From: Verrucomicrobiota bacterium
GTDB lineage: Bacteria; Verrucomicrobiota; Verrucomicrobiia; Opitutales; UBA953
DNA: 32,712 nt
Direction of reading: 5' to 3'
NCBI GenBank assembly: GCA_030834165.1
Contig: JAURFU010000023.1
Span: 1-32,712 of the forward strand
The notes under the pieces are model-generated. The model searched no databases. It was not told where the DNA came from and saw nothing but the letters and a program-made list of their open reading frames with translations. Made by a program: the position numbers and the translations under genes. Every line of letters begins with the position of its first letter. Position 1 is the stretch's first letter. Below are positions 16,779 to 23,926 of this stretch, in pieces.

Positions 16779-16799
16779 GGGCAGCACGCGGTGCTGCCC
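16779..16799 (-). repeat. 21-nt palindrome family, copy 2
   Basis: Perfect 9-bp arms GGGCAGCAC and GTGCTGCCC around GCG, with CTA before and CTACC after. The 29 bases at 16776-16804 are identical to 29576-29604, about 12.8 kb away. Confidence 0.8.
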
Positions 16800-16827
16800 C
16801 TACCTCGAGTCATCGGCTATGCGCATT

Positions 16828-16844
16828 CCCAACCGCTTACCGCC
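16828..16844 (-). repeat. Right copy of a 17-bp inverted repeat
   Basis: Exact reverse complement of 16639-16655. The two copies bound a 206-bp non-coding segment holding two hairpin-family elements and a 16-bp palindrome. There is no open reading frame of note inside and no obvious target-site duplication outside. Confidence 0.7.
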
Positions 16845-16901
16845 TTTTCCTAACGACAACCCCATCTTGCCTCCCTTTATCTGACACCCAATATAACACC
16901 T

Positions 16902-18029
16902 ATGCGCGCCCTGCTCCTGCTGCTGCTCACGGCCACCCTTTCCGCCGCCGGCCTGAAGGTCGGCGATCCCGCCCCGGCGACGCGCCCCGCGACGATGCTG
17001 CAAGGCGAGGCGGTGAAGGAGTTCAAGAAAGGCGAAGTCTACGTCTTCGAATGCTGGGCGAGCTGGTGCGGACCCTGCGTCGCCGCGATCCCGCACCTCG
17101 ACGAACTGCATCGCAAGATGGGCAAGAAGGGCGTCGTGATCACCGGCGTCAACGTCTGGGAGAGCGAACGCGACGCGGCCTCCGCCCAGCGCGCCAAGGA
17201 CTTCCTCAAGGCCCAAGGCGACAAGATGTCTTACCGCGTGGCGCTCGGCGGCAAGGCCTTCATCAAGGACTGGCTCGAGGCCGCGGAGGTGAACGGCATC
17301 CCGCACGCGTTCGTGGTCGCCGAAGGCAAGATCGCCTGGACCGGCCACCCGGCCCAGCTGACGACCGAGATGCTCGGCGACATCCTCACCGGCACGCCTC
17401 TCGCCGCCGCCGCGCCCATCGCCGACAAGATCCCCCAGCGCCGCCTGAGCAAGCCCGCCGTCCCGGCCGGCACCGCTCCGAACGACCCGGAGATGGCCGC
17501 CGCGCAGGCGAAGCTCGACGCGCTCTCCGAAGCGATGCGCGCCCGCGATTGGGACGCCGCCGAGAAAGCCCTGCCCGCCGCCGCCGGCGTGCTGCCCAAG
17601 CAGGAAGGCCAGGAACTCCGCGATTCCATCGAAGCCCAGATCGGCCTCGCCCGCGGCGATCCCACCAAATTCTACGCGCAGCTGCAGAAGGTCGCCGAAG
17701 AGGAGTTCGATGACCCGGAGGCCTTGAACGAGATCGCCTGGCGCCTGCTCACGATGAAGGCCTTCGCCCAGAAGCCCAACCTCGCGCTCGCGGAGAAATG
17801 CGCCGTGCAATCGGTGAAGCTCACGAAGGAAGAACACCCCGACAAGCTCGACACCCTCGCCCGCCTCCGCTGGCTCCAGGGCAAGAAGGAGGAAGCCATC
17901 CGCCTGCAGATCAAGTCCGTCGACAAGGCCGAACCCGGCGAGATGAAGGCCGCCCTGCAGAAGACCCTCGATTCGATGCTCAAGGGGATCCTGCTCCCGG
18001 CCGAGGACGAGGAAGAACTCCCGCGCTGA
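16902..18029 (+). CDS. Exported thioredoxin-like protein with helical C-terminal region
   Basis: A 375-residue exported thioredoxin-fold protein. The signal peptide is MRALLLLLLTATLSAAG; the active site is C56-G-P-C59 in WASWCGPCVAAIPHLDELHRK, and the cis-proline loop reads NGIPHAFVVAEGKIAWTGHP. After about residue 190 a low-complexity alanine/proline linker leads into a roughly 170-residue alpha-helical region (AQAKLDALSEAMRARDWDAA, DPEALNEIAWRLLTM, DTLARLRWLQGKKEEA) that looks like tetratricopeptide-type repeats. Such fusions suggest a docking role for the C-terminal half. It is a longer paralogue of the protein at 16092. TATAAC at 16892-16897 is close to a -10 box but only 4 nt from the ATG, so promoter and start remain uncertain. 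Confidence 0.88.
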   Translation: MRALLLLLLTATLSAAGLKVGDPAPATRPATMLQGEAVKEFKKGEVYVFECWASWCGPCVAAIPHLDELHRKMGKKGVVITGVNVWESERDAASAQRAKDFLKAQGDKMSYRVALGGKAFIKDWLEAAEVNGIPHAFVVAEGKIAWTGHPAQLTTEMLGDILTGTPLAAAAPIADKIPQRRLSKPAVPAGTAPNDPEMAAAQAKLDALSEAMRARDWDAAEKALPAAAGVLPKQEGQELRDSIEAQIGLARGDPTKFYAQLQKVAEEEFDDPEALNEIAWRLLTMKAFAQKPNLALAEKCAVQSVKLTKEEHPDKLDTLARLRWLQGKKEEAIRLQIKSVDKAEPGEMKAALQKTLDSMLKGILLPAEDEEELPR

Positions 18030-18090
18030 GCGGCTGTCTCCTTCGGGCGAATCACTGTCCGTTTCCACCCCCTCGCTCCTTCGGTCTTTC

Positions 18091-18118
18091 CCATACTCCA
18101 TACTCAATACTCCATACT
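18091..18118 (+). repeat. Four-unit heptamer repeat before a start codon
   Basis: CCATACT occurs at 18091, 18098 and 18112, with CAATACT at 18105, in exact 7-nt phase. It ends 5 nt before the ATG at 18124. This is the cleanest of the heptamer tracts and occupies the place where a ribosome site would be expected. Confidence 0.75.
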
Positions 18119-18123
18119 CTCGT

Positions 18124-19386
18124 ATGCTAGACCGCCGCGACTTCCTGAAACTCTCCGCCCTGGCCTCGCTTGGCGCGCTCGCCGGCTGCGCCACCGCGCC
18201 GCAAGGCGCCCGCATCCGCGCGATCACCCGCGGACCGAAGTTCCACTGGCGCGGCTACTACGACAAGTTCCTGTTCTCCGCCGACGACCGCTTCGTGCTC
18301 GCGAACGAAGTCGATTTCGAAGGCCGCTCGCCGACGACGGCCGATTCGATCCGCGTCGGGATGGTCGACACGCAGGACGGCGACCGCTGGATCGACCTCG
18401 GCGGTTCCAACGCCTGGAACTGGCAGCAGGGCTGCATGCTCCAGTGGATCCCGGGCTCGGACCGCCTCGTGGCCTGGAACGACCGCGAAGACGGCCGCTT
18501 CGTGACGCGCGTCCTCGACGTGAAGTCCAACCGCACGCGCACGCTGCCTCATCCGTTCTACACCCTCAGCCCGGACGGCCGCACGGCCTTCGCGCCCGAC
18601 TTCGCCCGTCTCGACGTCACCCGCCCCGGCTACGGTTACGCGACGGGCGCCGAGCGCGACATCTGGAAACTCAAGCCGACGCCGGACGACTCGGGCATCT
18701 GGCGCATGGACATGGCCACGGGCCGCCGGGACATGCTCTTCACGCTCGCCGACGCGGCGAAGATCCCGTTCACCGGCCCGGCCGCCGCGGCCTTCAAGCC
18801 GGGAGCGGTCCACTGGTTCAACCACCTCCTCTGCAACACGGACGGCACCCGCCTCTTCTTCCTCCACCGCTGGCGTAATCCGGGCGAGAAGGCCGCCTTC
18901 CGCACGCGGGCGCTGACGATGAGCGTCGACGGCGGCAAGGTCCACGTGATGGACCCCAACGGCGGCACGTCGCACTTCGTCTGGCGCGACCCGCGGCATA
19001 TCTTCGCCTGGGCCTGGCACCCGTCGCACGGCGAACGCTTCTACCTCTACAAGGACCTGAGCGACGAGGTCACGGTCGTGGGCAAGGACGCCATGCCGTC
19101 CAATGGCCACAACACCTACCTCCCGAACACGAACGACGAGTGGGTGCTCAACGACACCTACCCGCAGGGTCCCGAGAAACTGCAGCGGCCGTATCTCTAC
19201 CACATCCCGACCGACCGCCGCATCGAGGTCGGGGCCTTCCCGACGGTGACCGCCATCAACGGCAAGGAGTGGCGCTGCGACACGCATCCCTCCGCCAGCC
19301 GCAGCGGCCGCCAGTTCTGCTTCGACTCCGCCCACGCCGGCGGCCGTCAGGTCTACGTGGCCGACATCTCCGGCCTGCTGGGCTGA
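18124..19386 (+). CDS. Tat-exported lipoprotein with beta-propeller-like domain
   Basis: A 420-residue exported protein of a family I cannot name. The N-terminus has a twin-arginine motif (R4-R5 in DRRDFLKLSA) and a lipobox LAGC with C22, so it should be folded in the cytosol, exported by Tat and lipidated. The mature part has repeated WD40/TolB-like strands: DRFVLANEVDFEGRSP, CMLQWIPGSDRLVAWNDREDG, TLSPDGRTAFAPDF, DGTRLFFLHRWRNPG, HIFAWAWHPSHGERFY. Histidines and tryptophans cluster in blade turns (GAVHWFNHLL, NGHNTYLPNTND), compatible with metal or sugar binding. Relation to oligogalacturonate-lyase-like propellers is possible but unproven. It follows the thioredoxin-like genes after a heptamer-repeat leader. 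Confidence 0.75.
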   Translation: MLDRRDFLKLSALASLGALAGCATAPQGARIRAITRGPKFHWRGYYDKFLFSADDRFVLANEVDFEGRSPTTADSIRVGMVDTQDGDRWIDLGGSNAWNWQQGCMLQWIPGSDRLVAWNDREDGRFVTRVLDVKSNRTRTLPHPFYTLSPDGRTAFAPDFARLDVTRPGYGYATGAERDIWKLKPTPDDSGIWRMDMATGRRDMLFTLADAAKIPFTGPAAAAFKPGAVHWFNHLLCNTDGTRLFFLHRWRNPGEKAAFRTRALTMSVDGGKVHVMDPNGGTSHFVWRDPRHIFAWAWHPSHGERFYLYKDLSDEVTVVGKDAMPSNGHNTYLPNTNDEWVLNDTYPQGPEKLQRPYLYHIPTDRRIEVGAFPTVTAINGKEWRCDTHPSASRSGRQFCFDSAHAGGRQVYVADISGLLG

Positions 19387-19415
19387 GCCGTCACGGGACC
19401 GTCGCTCAATCGCGC

Positions 19416-19444
19416 TTCCCATCCGCGGAGGGGGCCTGCATAGT
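19416..19444 (+). promoter_or_regulatory. Candidate promoter of the PPK2 gene
   Basis: TTCCCA at 19416-19421 and CATAGT at 19439-19444, separated by 17 bp, each match the housekeeping consensus at four of six positions. The start codon is 8 nt beyond the -10 box, implying a leaderless or nearly leaderless mRNA. No other site is evident in this gap. Confidence 0.35.
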
Positions 19445-19452
19445 CCTTCCCG

Positions 19453-20877
19453 ATGGCCCCCCGCAGCGTCCTCGAGCGATCCCGCTCCGCCCTCCACCTC
19501 CGCCTCCTGGCCGCGCAGCGCCGCCTGGTGACGAAGCAGCACGGCGCGGTCATCGTGCTCGGCGGCAACGACCGCCTGGCCGCCTCCGAACTCGCCAACC
19601 AGCTGACGGAATGGTTCGACGCCCGCACGGTGCGCGTCTGCGCCCCGGACGCGGCCTCGGCCGCGGGCCGCCCCTTCCTCTGGCCCTACTGGCAGGACGT
19701 CCCCGCGAAGGGACGCATCACGATCGTCGTCGGCGACTGGCTCACCCGCACGGCGGTCGAAGCCGCGCATGACGAAATCAACGGCGAACGCCTGCGCGCC
19801 CGCCTGAAGTCGCTCCGGACGTTCGAGGAGATGCTCGCGGCCGACGGGACGTCCGTCGTGAAGGTCTGGCTCGAGACGCCGGAGAAGACCTTGCGCAGAC
19901 GCCTCCGCGAGGCCGAGGACACCGACGCCGAAGGCTGGGCCGTCACGGACGACGACCTGCTGCTCGCGAAGAAGAGCAGCCTGACCCTGGCCCGGGATCT
20001 CCGCGCCCAAGGCAGCGGCAAGAACCTGCCCTGGAAGGTGGTCATCGGCGGCGCCGAGACGAAGCTGCGCGACCTCCACGCCGGCCAGGCCATCGCCGCC
20101 CAGCTCAACCAAGCCTCCCGTCGTCGCGCCGCCGCCAAGGCCAAGAAGCCGGGCTCGCGTCCGCGCGGCCTGCTCGAAAGCGCCGCCCCGCACCCGACCC
20201 TCGACAAGAAAGGCTACGGCCAGCAGATGGCCAAGCTGCAGGTCCGCCTCGGCCGCCTGACGCGCCGCGCCCACGAACAAGGCGTCTCGACGGTGGTCGT
20301 GCTCGAAGGACCCGACGCGGCCGGCAAGGGCGGCGCGATCCGGCGCCTCTGCGGCCTGCTGGACGCCGCGCATTATCAGGTCTTCCCGACGCCCGCTCCG
20401 ACTCCCGAGGAGAAGGCGCGCCATTACCTGTGGCGTTTCTGGAACAAGGTCCCGACGCAGGGACGCCTGGCCGTCTTCGACCGCTCGTGGTTCGGACGCG
20501 TGATGGTCGAGCGCGTGGAGGGCTTCGCGCAGGACGCCGAGTGGGCCCGCGCCTACGCCGAGATCAACGACTTCGAGGCCCGCCTGGCCGAAGCCGGCAT
20601 GGTGGTGCTCAAGGTCTGGATCAACATCTCGAAGGAAGAGCAGCTGCGCCGCTTCCGCGCCCGCGAGGAATCCCCGCACAAGCGTCACAAGATGACGGCG
20701 GAAGATTACCGCAACCGCAAGAAGTGGGACGCCAACCTGCGCGCGGCCGAGGACATGATCGCCCGCACCGACACCCCGCATGCCCCGTGGGTGGTGGTCT
20801 CGGCCGACGACAAGCGCTTCGCGCGCGTGGCCACGCTCAAGGCCGTGTGCCGCGCGTTGTCCGACCGCCTCGACTGA
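19453..20877 (+). CDS. Two-domain PPK2, polyphosphate:AMP phosphotransferase type
   Basis: A 474-residue polyphosphate kinase 2 family protein with two tandem PPK2 domains, the layout known for enzymes that phosphorylate AMP to ADP with polyphosphate. The C-terminal domain keeps Walker A (GPDAAGKG, about residues 286-293), the Walker B/lid block FDRSWFGRVMVERVEGF, and HKRHKMTAEDYRNRKKWD. The N-terminal domain is degenerate: its loop reads VLGGNDRLAASE, without the lysine, while WPYWQDVPAKGRITIVVGDW and LRTFEEMLAADGTSVVKVWL keep the fold. It is probably structural or regulatory, as in other two-domain PPK2s. A lysine/arginine-rich linker (RRRAAAKAKK) joins the halves. The gene's last 41 nt overlap the convergent mutY. 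Confidence 0.9.
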   Translation: MAPRSVLERSRSALHLRLLAAQRRLVTKQHGAVIVLGGNDRLAASELANQLTEWFDARTVRVCAPDAASAAGRPFLWPYWQDVPAKGRITIVVGDWLTRTAVEAAHDEINGERLRARLKSLRTFEEMLAADGTSVVKVWLETPEKTLRRRLREAEDTDAEGWAVTDDDLLLAKKSSLTLARDLRAQGSGKNLPWKVVIGGAETKLRDLHAGQAIAAQLNQASRRRAAAKAKKPGSRPRGLLESAAPHPTLDKKGYGQQMAKLQVRLGRLTRRAHEQGVSTVVVLEGPDAAGKGGAIRRLCGLLDAAHYQVFPTPAPTPEEKARHYLWRFWNKVPTQGRLAVFDRSWFGRVMVERVEGFAQDAEWARAYAEINDFEARLAEAGMVVLKVWINISKEEQLRRFRAREESPHKRHKMTAEDYRNRKKWDANLRAAEDMIARTDTPHAPWVVVSADDKRFARVATLKAVCRALSDRLD

Positions 20878-21904
20878 GCCACTCGCCGAGCCAACGGCGA
20901 TGCGGCCCGCTCAGCGCGGCGCCGTCGAGGTCCGCCGTGCCCACCCACTCGAGCTCGGCATCCTTCGCCCACTTACGCAGGTCCGCGGCCTTGGGCGCGA
21001 CGGCGAAGAGTTTCTCCTCATAGGTGACCGTGCCGATGGTGCGACGACGCACGAGCGCCGGCTCCCCGTCGGGCTCAAGTCCGAGCGACGACAGGACCGG
21101 GATCTCCGCCATGCCGGCGAGACGCCTGGCCCCGGGCGGATTACGCCTCAGGAGGATCTGGTCGTCGCGTCGGACGAGCGCCCGGTCGACGTCGGCTTCC
21201 TTGCGCTCCTTGGAGACGAAACGCGGCAACGTCGCGGCGTCGCCCTGCGCCTTGGCGTCGCACCAAGCGGCCAAGGGACAGCGGCCGCAGTCCGGCACGC
21301 CCTTGCGGCAGACCGTCGCGCCCAGCTCCATCATCGCCTGGTTGAAGTCGCCGGGGCTCTTCGGGTCGACGAGCTCATCGGCGCGCCCGGTGAAGAGCTT
21401 GGCCGCCGAGGAGGCGTCGCGTAGCTTGGCGCGCATGCCGTCGAGGCGGGCGAGCACGCGGACGACGTTGCCGTCGACGACCGCGACCGGTTCGGCGAAG
21501 GCGATGCTGGCGATCGCGGCGGCGGTATAAGGGCCGACGCCCTTGAACTCGCGCCATTCGGCGGCGGTGCGCGGCGGATGCGGCAAGGCCGCGACCTGAC
21601 GGGCCAGGGCGAGCAGGTTGCGGGCGCGGGAGTAATAGCCGAGCCCGGCCCACAGGGCCATGACCTCGGCCTCCTCCGCGCGGGCGAGCTGCGGGAAGTC
21701 CGGCCACCTGGCCGTCCAGCGCTCGAAATACGGGATGACGGTCGCGATCTGGGTCTGCTGGCACATCAGTTCCGAGACCACGGTCCGGTAGGCCGAGACT
21801 TCCTCCCGCCACGGCATGGGCCGGCGATGACGGGCGAACCAGGCCAGCAACGCCTTCCGCATCGCGGGAACGCGGTCAGGACGGCTGGTCTGGGCGGAAG
21901 GCAT
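20837..21904 (-). CDS. mutY: A/G-specific adenine DNA glycosylase
   Basis: A base-excision repair enzyme that removes adenine mispaired with 8-oxoguanine. With the ATG at 21904 it has 355 residues; an ATG at 21862 (MRKALLAWFARHRRPMPW) is an equally possible start. The catalytic glutamate is in SELMCQQTQ, the helix-hairpin-helix is FKGVGPYTAAAI and the catalytic aspartate is in VVDGNVVRVLAR. A 4Fe-4S loop with C-x6-C-x2-C-x5-C spacing (VCRKGVPDCGRCPLAAWC) is intact. The C-terminal third is the Nudix-like 8-oxoG recognition domain. Its 3' end runs 41 nt into PPK2, tail to tail, and its start diverges from rnhC across 46 nt. Confidence 0.95.
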   Translation of the reverse strand: MPSAQTSRPDRVPAMRKALLAWFARHRRPMPWREEVSAYRTVVSELMCQQTQIATVIPYFERWTARWPDFPQLARAEEAEVMALWAGLGYYSRARNLLALARQVAALPHPPRTAAEWREFKGVGPYTAAAIASIAFAEPVAVVDGNVVRVLARLDGMRAKLRDASSAAKLFTGRADELVDPKSPGDFNQAMMELGATVCRKGVPDCGRCPLAAWCDAKAQGDAATLPRFVSKERKEADVDRALVRRDDQILLRRNPPGARRLAGMAEIPVLSSLGLEPDGEPALVRRRTIGTVTYEEKLFAVAPKAADLRKWAKDAELEWVGTADLDGAALSGPHRRWLGEWLSRGGRTTRGTRP

Positions 21905-21950
21905 GGATGGGGCTGGATTCGGAGGCCAACTCGGGTAGACCTTGGGACTC

Positions 21951-22961
21951 ATGGCACGAAAGGCAAAGCAGGACTCCGACGACGAGCCGAAGAAAGTCGC
22001 GATGCACACGCTGAAGCTCGACGCGGCCCAGGCCGCGAAGCTCCGCGCGATCCTGGTCGCCAAGGGCTGGGTGTCCTTCCCCGTCGACCACTCGGCCTTC
22101 GCGTTCAAGGGCGAGAACCTGAACATCGTCCATTATAAGTCCGGCAAGTGCGTCATCTCCGGCAAGGGCACCGAGGACTTCGTGAAGTTCACCCTCGAGC
22201 CCGACGTGACGGGCCAGGCGGTCCTCGGCTACGAGGCCGAGAACAACCCGGAGTGGTTCGAAGAACACGCCGGCCTCGACGAGTCCGGCAAGGGCGACCT
22301 CTTCGGTCCGGTGGTCTCGGCCTGCGTCGTCGCCACGGGCGAGATGACCCGCGAGTGGATCGAGCTCGGCATCAAGGACTCGAAGAAGCTCACCGACGCG
22401 AAGATCGCCGAACTCGACCGCGTCATCCGCTCCACGCCCGGCGTGGCGGTGAAGACGACGTTCATGCGGATGGCGAAATACAACGAGCTGCACTCCCGCT
22501 TCGGCAAGAACCTCAACCGCCTGCTGGGCTGGATGCACGCGACGTCGTGCGAGGAAGCCCTCAAGGATTTCGAACTGCAGCACCAGCGCCGCCCGAAGTG
22601 GGGCCTGCTCGACCAGTTCTCCGAAGAGCCGCTCGTGCAGAAGGAACTCGCCCGCAAGGGCGTCGAGTTCGACCTGCGCATGCGCACCAAGGCCGAGTCG
22701 GACCCCGTCGTCGCGGCCGCTTCCATCGTCGCCCGCGCCGCCTTCGTCCGCGAGCTCGACCGTCTTTCCCAGGACGGCGGCGTGCACCTGCCCAAGGGCT
22801 CGGGCTCCGAAGCCAAGAACGCCGGCATCGAACTCGTCGGCCGCCTCGGCCCGGCGATCTTGGTCAACTTCGCCAAGCTCCATTTCAAGACGGCCTACGA
22901 GGTCCGCGGTCTCGAGCCCCCGGAATCCAAGCCGTTCGTCCGCCGCAAGAAAGCGGAATAA
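21951..22961 (+). CDS. rnhC: Ribonuclease HIII
   Basis: A 336-residue type 2 ribonuclease H that cleaves RNA in RNA-DNA hybrids. The N-terminal about 90 residues form the TBP-like substrate-binding domain characteristic of HIII (FAFKGENLNIVHYKSGKCVISGKG without a break in the motif order). The catalytic block is D110-E111 in LDESGKGDLFGPVV, with D116 also typical of HIII. Further motifs are IKDSKKLTDAKI, WGLLDQF and AESDPVVAAASIVARA. The ATG at 21951 is used rather than an ATG three codons upstream because the leader ends there. rnhB follows 3 nt after the stop, so the two RNases H are made from one message. Confidence 0.93.
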   Translation: MARKAKQDSDDEPKKVAMHTLKLDAAQAAKLRAILVAKGWVSFPVDHSAFAFKGENLNIVHYKSGKCVISGKGTEDFVKFTLEPDVTGQAVLGYEAENNPEWFEEHAGLDESGKGDLFGPVVSACVVATGEMTREWIELGIKDSKKLTDAKIAELDRVIRSTPGVAVKTTFMRMAKYNELHSRFGKNLNRLLGWMHATSCEEALKDFELQHQRRPKWGLLDQFSEEPLVQKELARKGVEFDLRMRTKAESDPVVAAASIVARAAFVRELDRLSQDGGVHLPKGSGSEAKNAGIELVGRLGPAILVNFAKLHFKTAYEVRGLEPPESKPFVRRKKAE

Positions 22962-22964
22962 CCC

Positions 22965-23714
22965 GTGGCCTCGCTGGCGTCATTCGACCGCAAGAAGGGC
23001 GCCGACCGCCCCGGCATCGCGGGCGTCGACGAAGCCGGCCGCGGTTCGCTCTGCGGCCCGGTGGTCGCGGCGGCGGTCCTGCTCGACGCCGGCTTCTACG
23101 GCGAGCCGGCCTGGCTGCGCAAGCTGTCCGGTGCGAATGATTCGAAGAAGCTGACGGCGGAGAAGCGGGCCGAACTCCGCGAGGCGATCGCGAAGATGGA
23201 GGCCGAGGGCAGGCTGCGCACCGCCTGGGCCGCCGGCTCGGTCCTCGAGATCTCGGCCCACAACATCCTTGGCGCCACCCGCCTCGCGATGGCCCGCTGC
23301 ATCGCCAAACTGGCCGTGGGCCCGATCGCCCCGCTCTTCGCCGCCGCCGGCACGGAGGGCGAACTCTTCGGCCGGACCGACGCGCGCACTTTCCTGGTGC
23401 TCGTCGACGGCCTGCCGTTGCGTCCTTTCGCCTGGGCGCACGAGTCCGTCAAAGGCGGCGACGGCAAGAGCCTCGCCATCGCCCTCGCCTCGATCGTGGC
23501 GAAGGTCGAACGCGACCGGATGCTTGTCGAAATGGATGCCCGGTATCCGCACTACGGTTTCGCCACCCACAAAGGCTACGGCACGCCGGAACACGTCGAA
23601 GCCCTGCGCGCCCACGGCCCCTGCCCTGAGCACCGCGAACTCTTCGTCCGCACCATCCTCGCCGGCGATCCTCCTCCCGCCGAATCGACGGATGGAGAGT
23701 TTAGTTTCGAGTAG
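22965..23714 (+). CDS. rnhB: Ribonuclease HII
   Basis: A 249-residue type 2 ribonuclease H, which incises at single ribonucleotides in DNA as well as RNA-DNA hybrids. The catalytic pair D22-E23 is in GVDEAGRGSLCGPVVAAAV. Other family blocks are NDSKKLTAEKRAEL, FLVLVDGLPLRPF, KGGDGKSLAIALASIVAKVERDR and the C-terminal HKGYGTPEHVEAL. The start is a GTG at 22965, 3 nt after rnhC; no ATG gives the complete family N-terminus. Compared with short HII enzymes (about 200 residues) it carries a modest insertion before FLVLVDG and a C-terminal tail. Tandem rnhC-rnhB looks like divergence of two distinct subfamilies, not a recent duplication. Confidence 0.93.
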   Translation: MASLASFDRKKGADRPGIAGVDEAGRGSLCGPVVAAAVLLDAGFYGEPAWLRKLSGANDSKKLTAEKRAELREAIAKMEAEGRLRTAWAAGSVLEISAHNILGATRLAMARCIAKLAVGPIAPLFAAAGTEGELFGRTDARTFLVLVDGLPLRPFAWAHESVKGGDGKSLAIALASIVAKVERDRMLVEMDARYPHYGFATHKGYGTPEHVEALRAHGPCPEHRELFVRTILAGDPPPAESTDGEFSFE

Positions 23715-23720
23715 AGACCA

Positions 23721-23755
23721 AGGTGGCGGCGGTTAGCGGCTAGCGGTTGGCGGTT
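23721..23755 (+). repeat. Five-unit heptamer repeat after rnhB
   Basis: Units in exact 7-nt phase begin at 23721 (GGTGGCG), 23728 (GCGGTTA), 23735 (GCGGCTA), 23742 (GCGGTTG) and 23749 (GCGGTTA). Both unit types recur in other gaps of the window (16633, 29332, 29380). Confidence 0.75.
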
Positions 23756-23792
23756 AGTGCTCCTCTTCGGTCACTTACCCCTGCCTCTTCTT

Positions 23793-23926
23793 CGATTCAG
23801 TCATCGATTCAGTCCTCTGTCATCGATTCAGCCATCTATCGTTCAATTCAGCCCTCCATTCAGCCCTCTGTTTCGGCGCCCCCATCCGTCATCGATTCAG
23901 TCCTCTGTTCTCTACTCAGCCCTCTA
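23793..23926. repeat. ATTCAG-based interspersed repeat array
   Basis: The hexamer ATTCAG recurs at short intervals, embedded in 12-nt units of the type TCATCGATTCAG alternating with 7-nt units such as TCCTCTG or CCATCTA. Successive copies are therefore 12 or 19 nt apart. The array fills the gap and runs up to the reverse-strand stop codon of the symporter at 23924. Related words are present at 16000-16050. Confidence 0.65.

Noticed and set aside
16639-16844. Insertion sequence
   Set aside because: Inverted ends are present, but there is no transposase frame and no target duplication, so at most a miniature element is possible.
18127-20781. An 884-codon minus-strand frame
   Set aside because: It spans two unrelated plus-strand genes and the gap between them, and has shadow composition.
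23793-23926. Possible CRISPR array
   Set aside because: Repeat words are too short (6-12 nt), spacing is 12 or 19 nt, there are no unique 30-nt spacers, and no cas genes are present.
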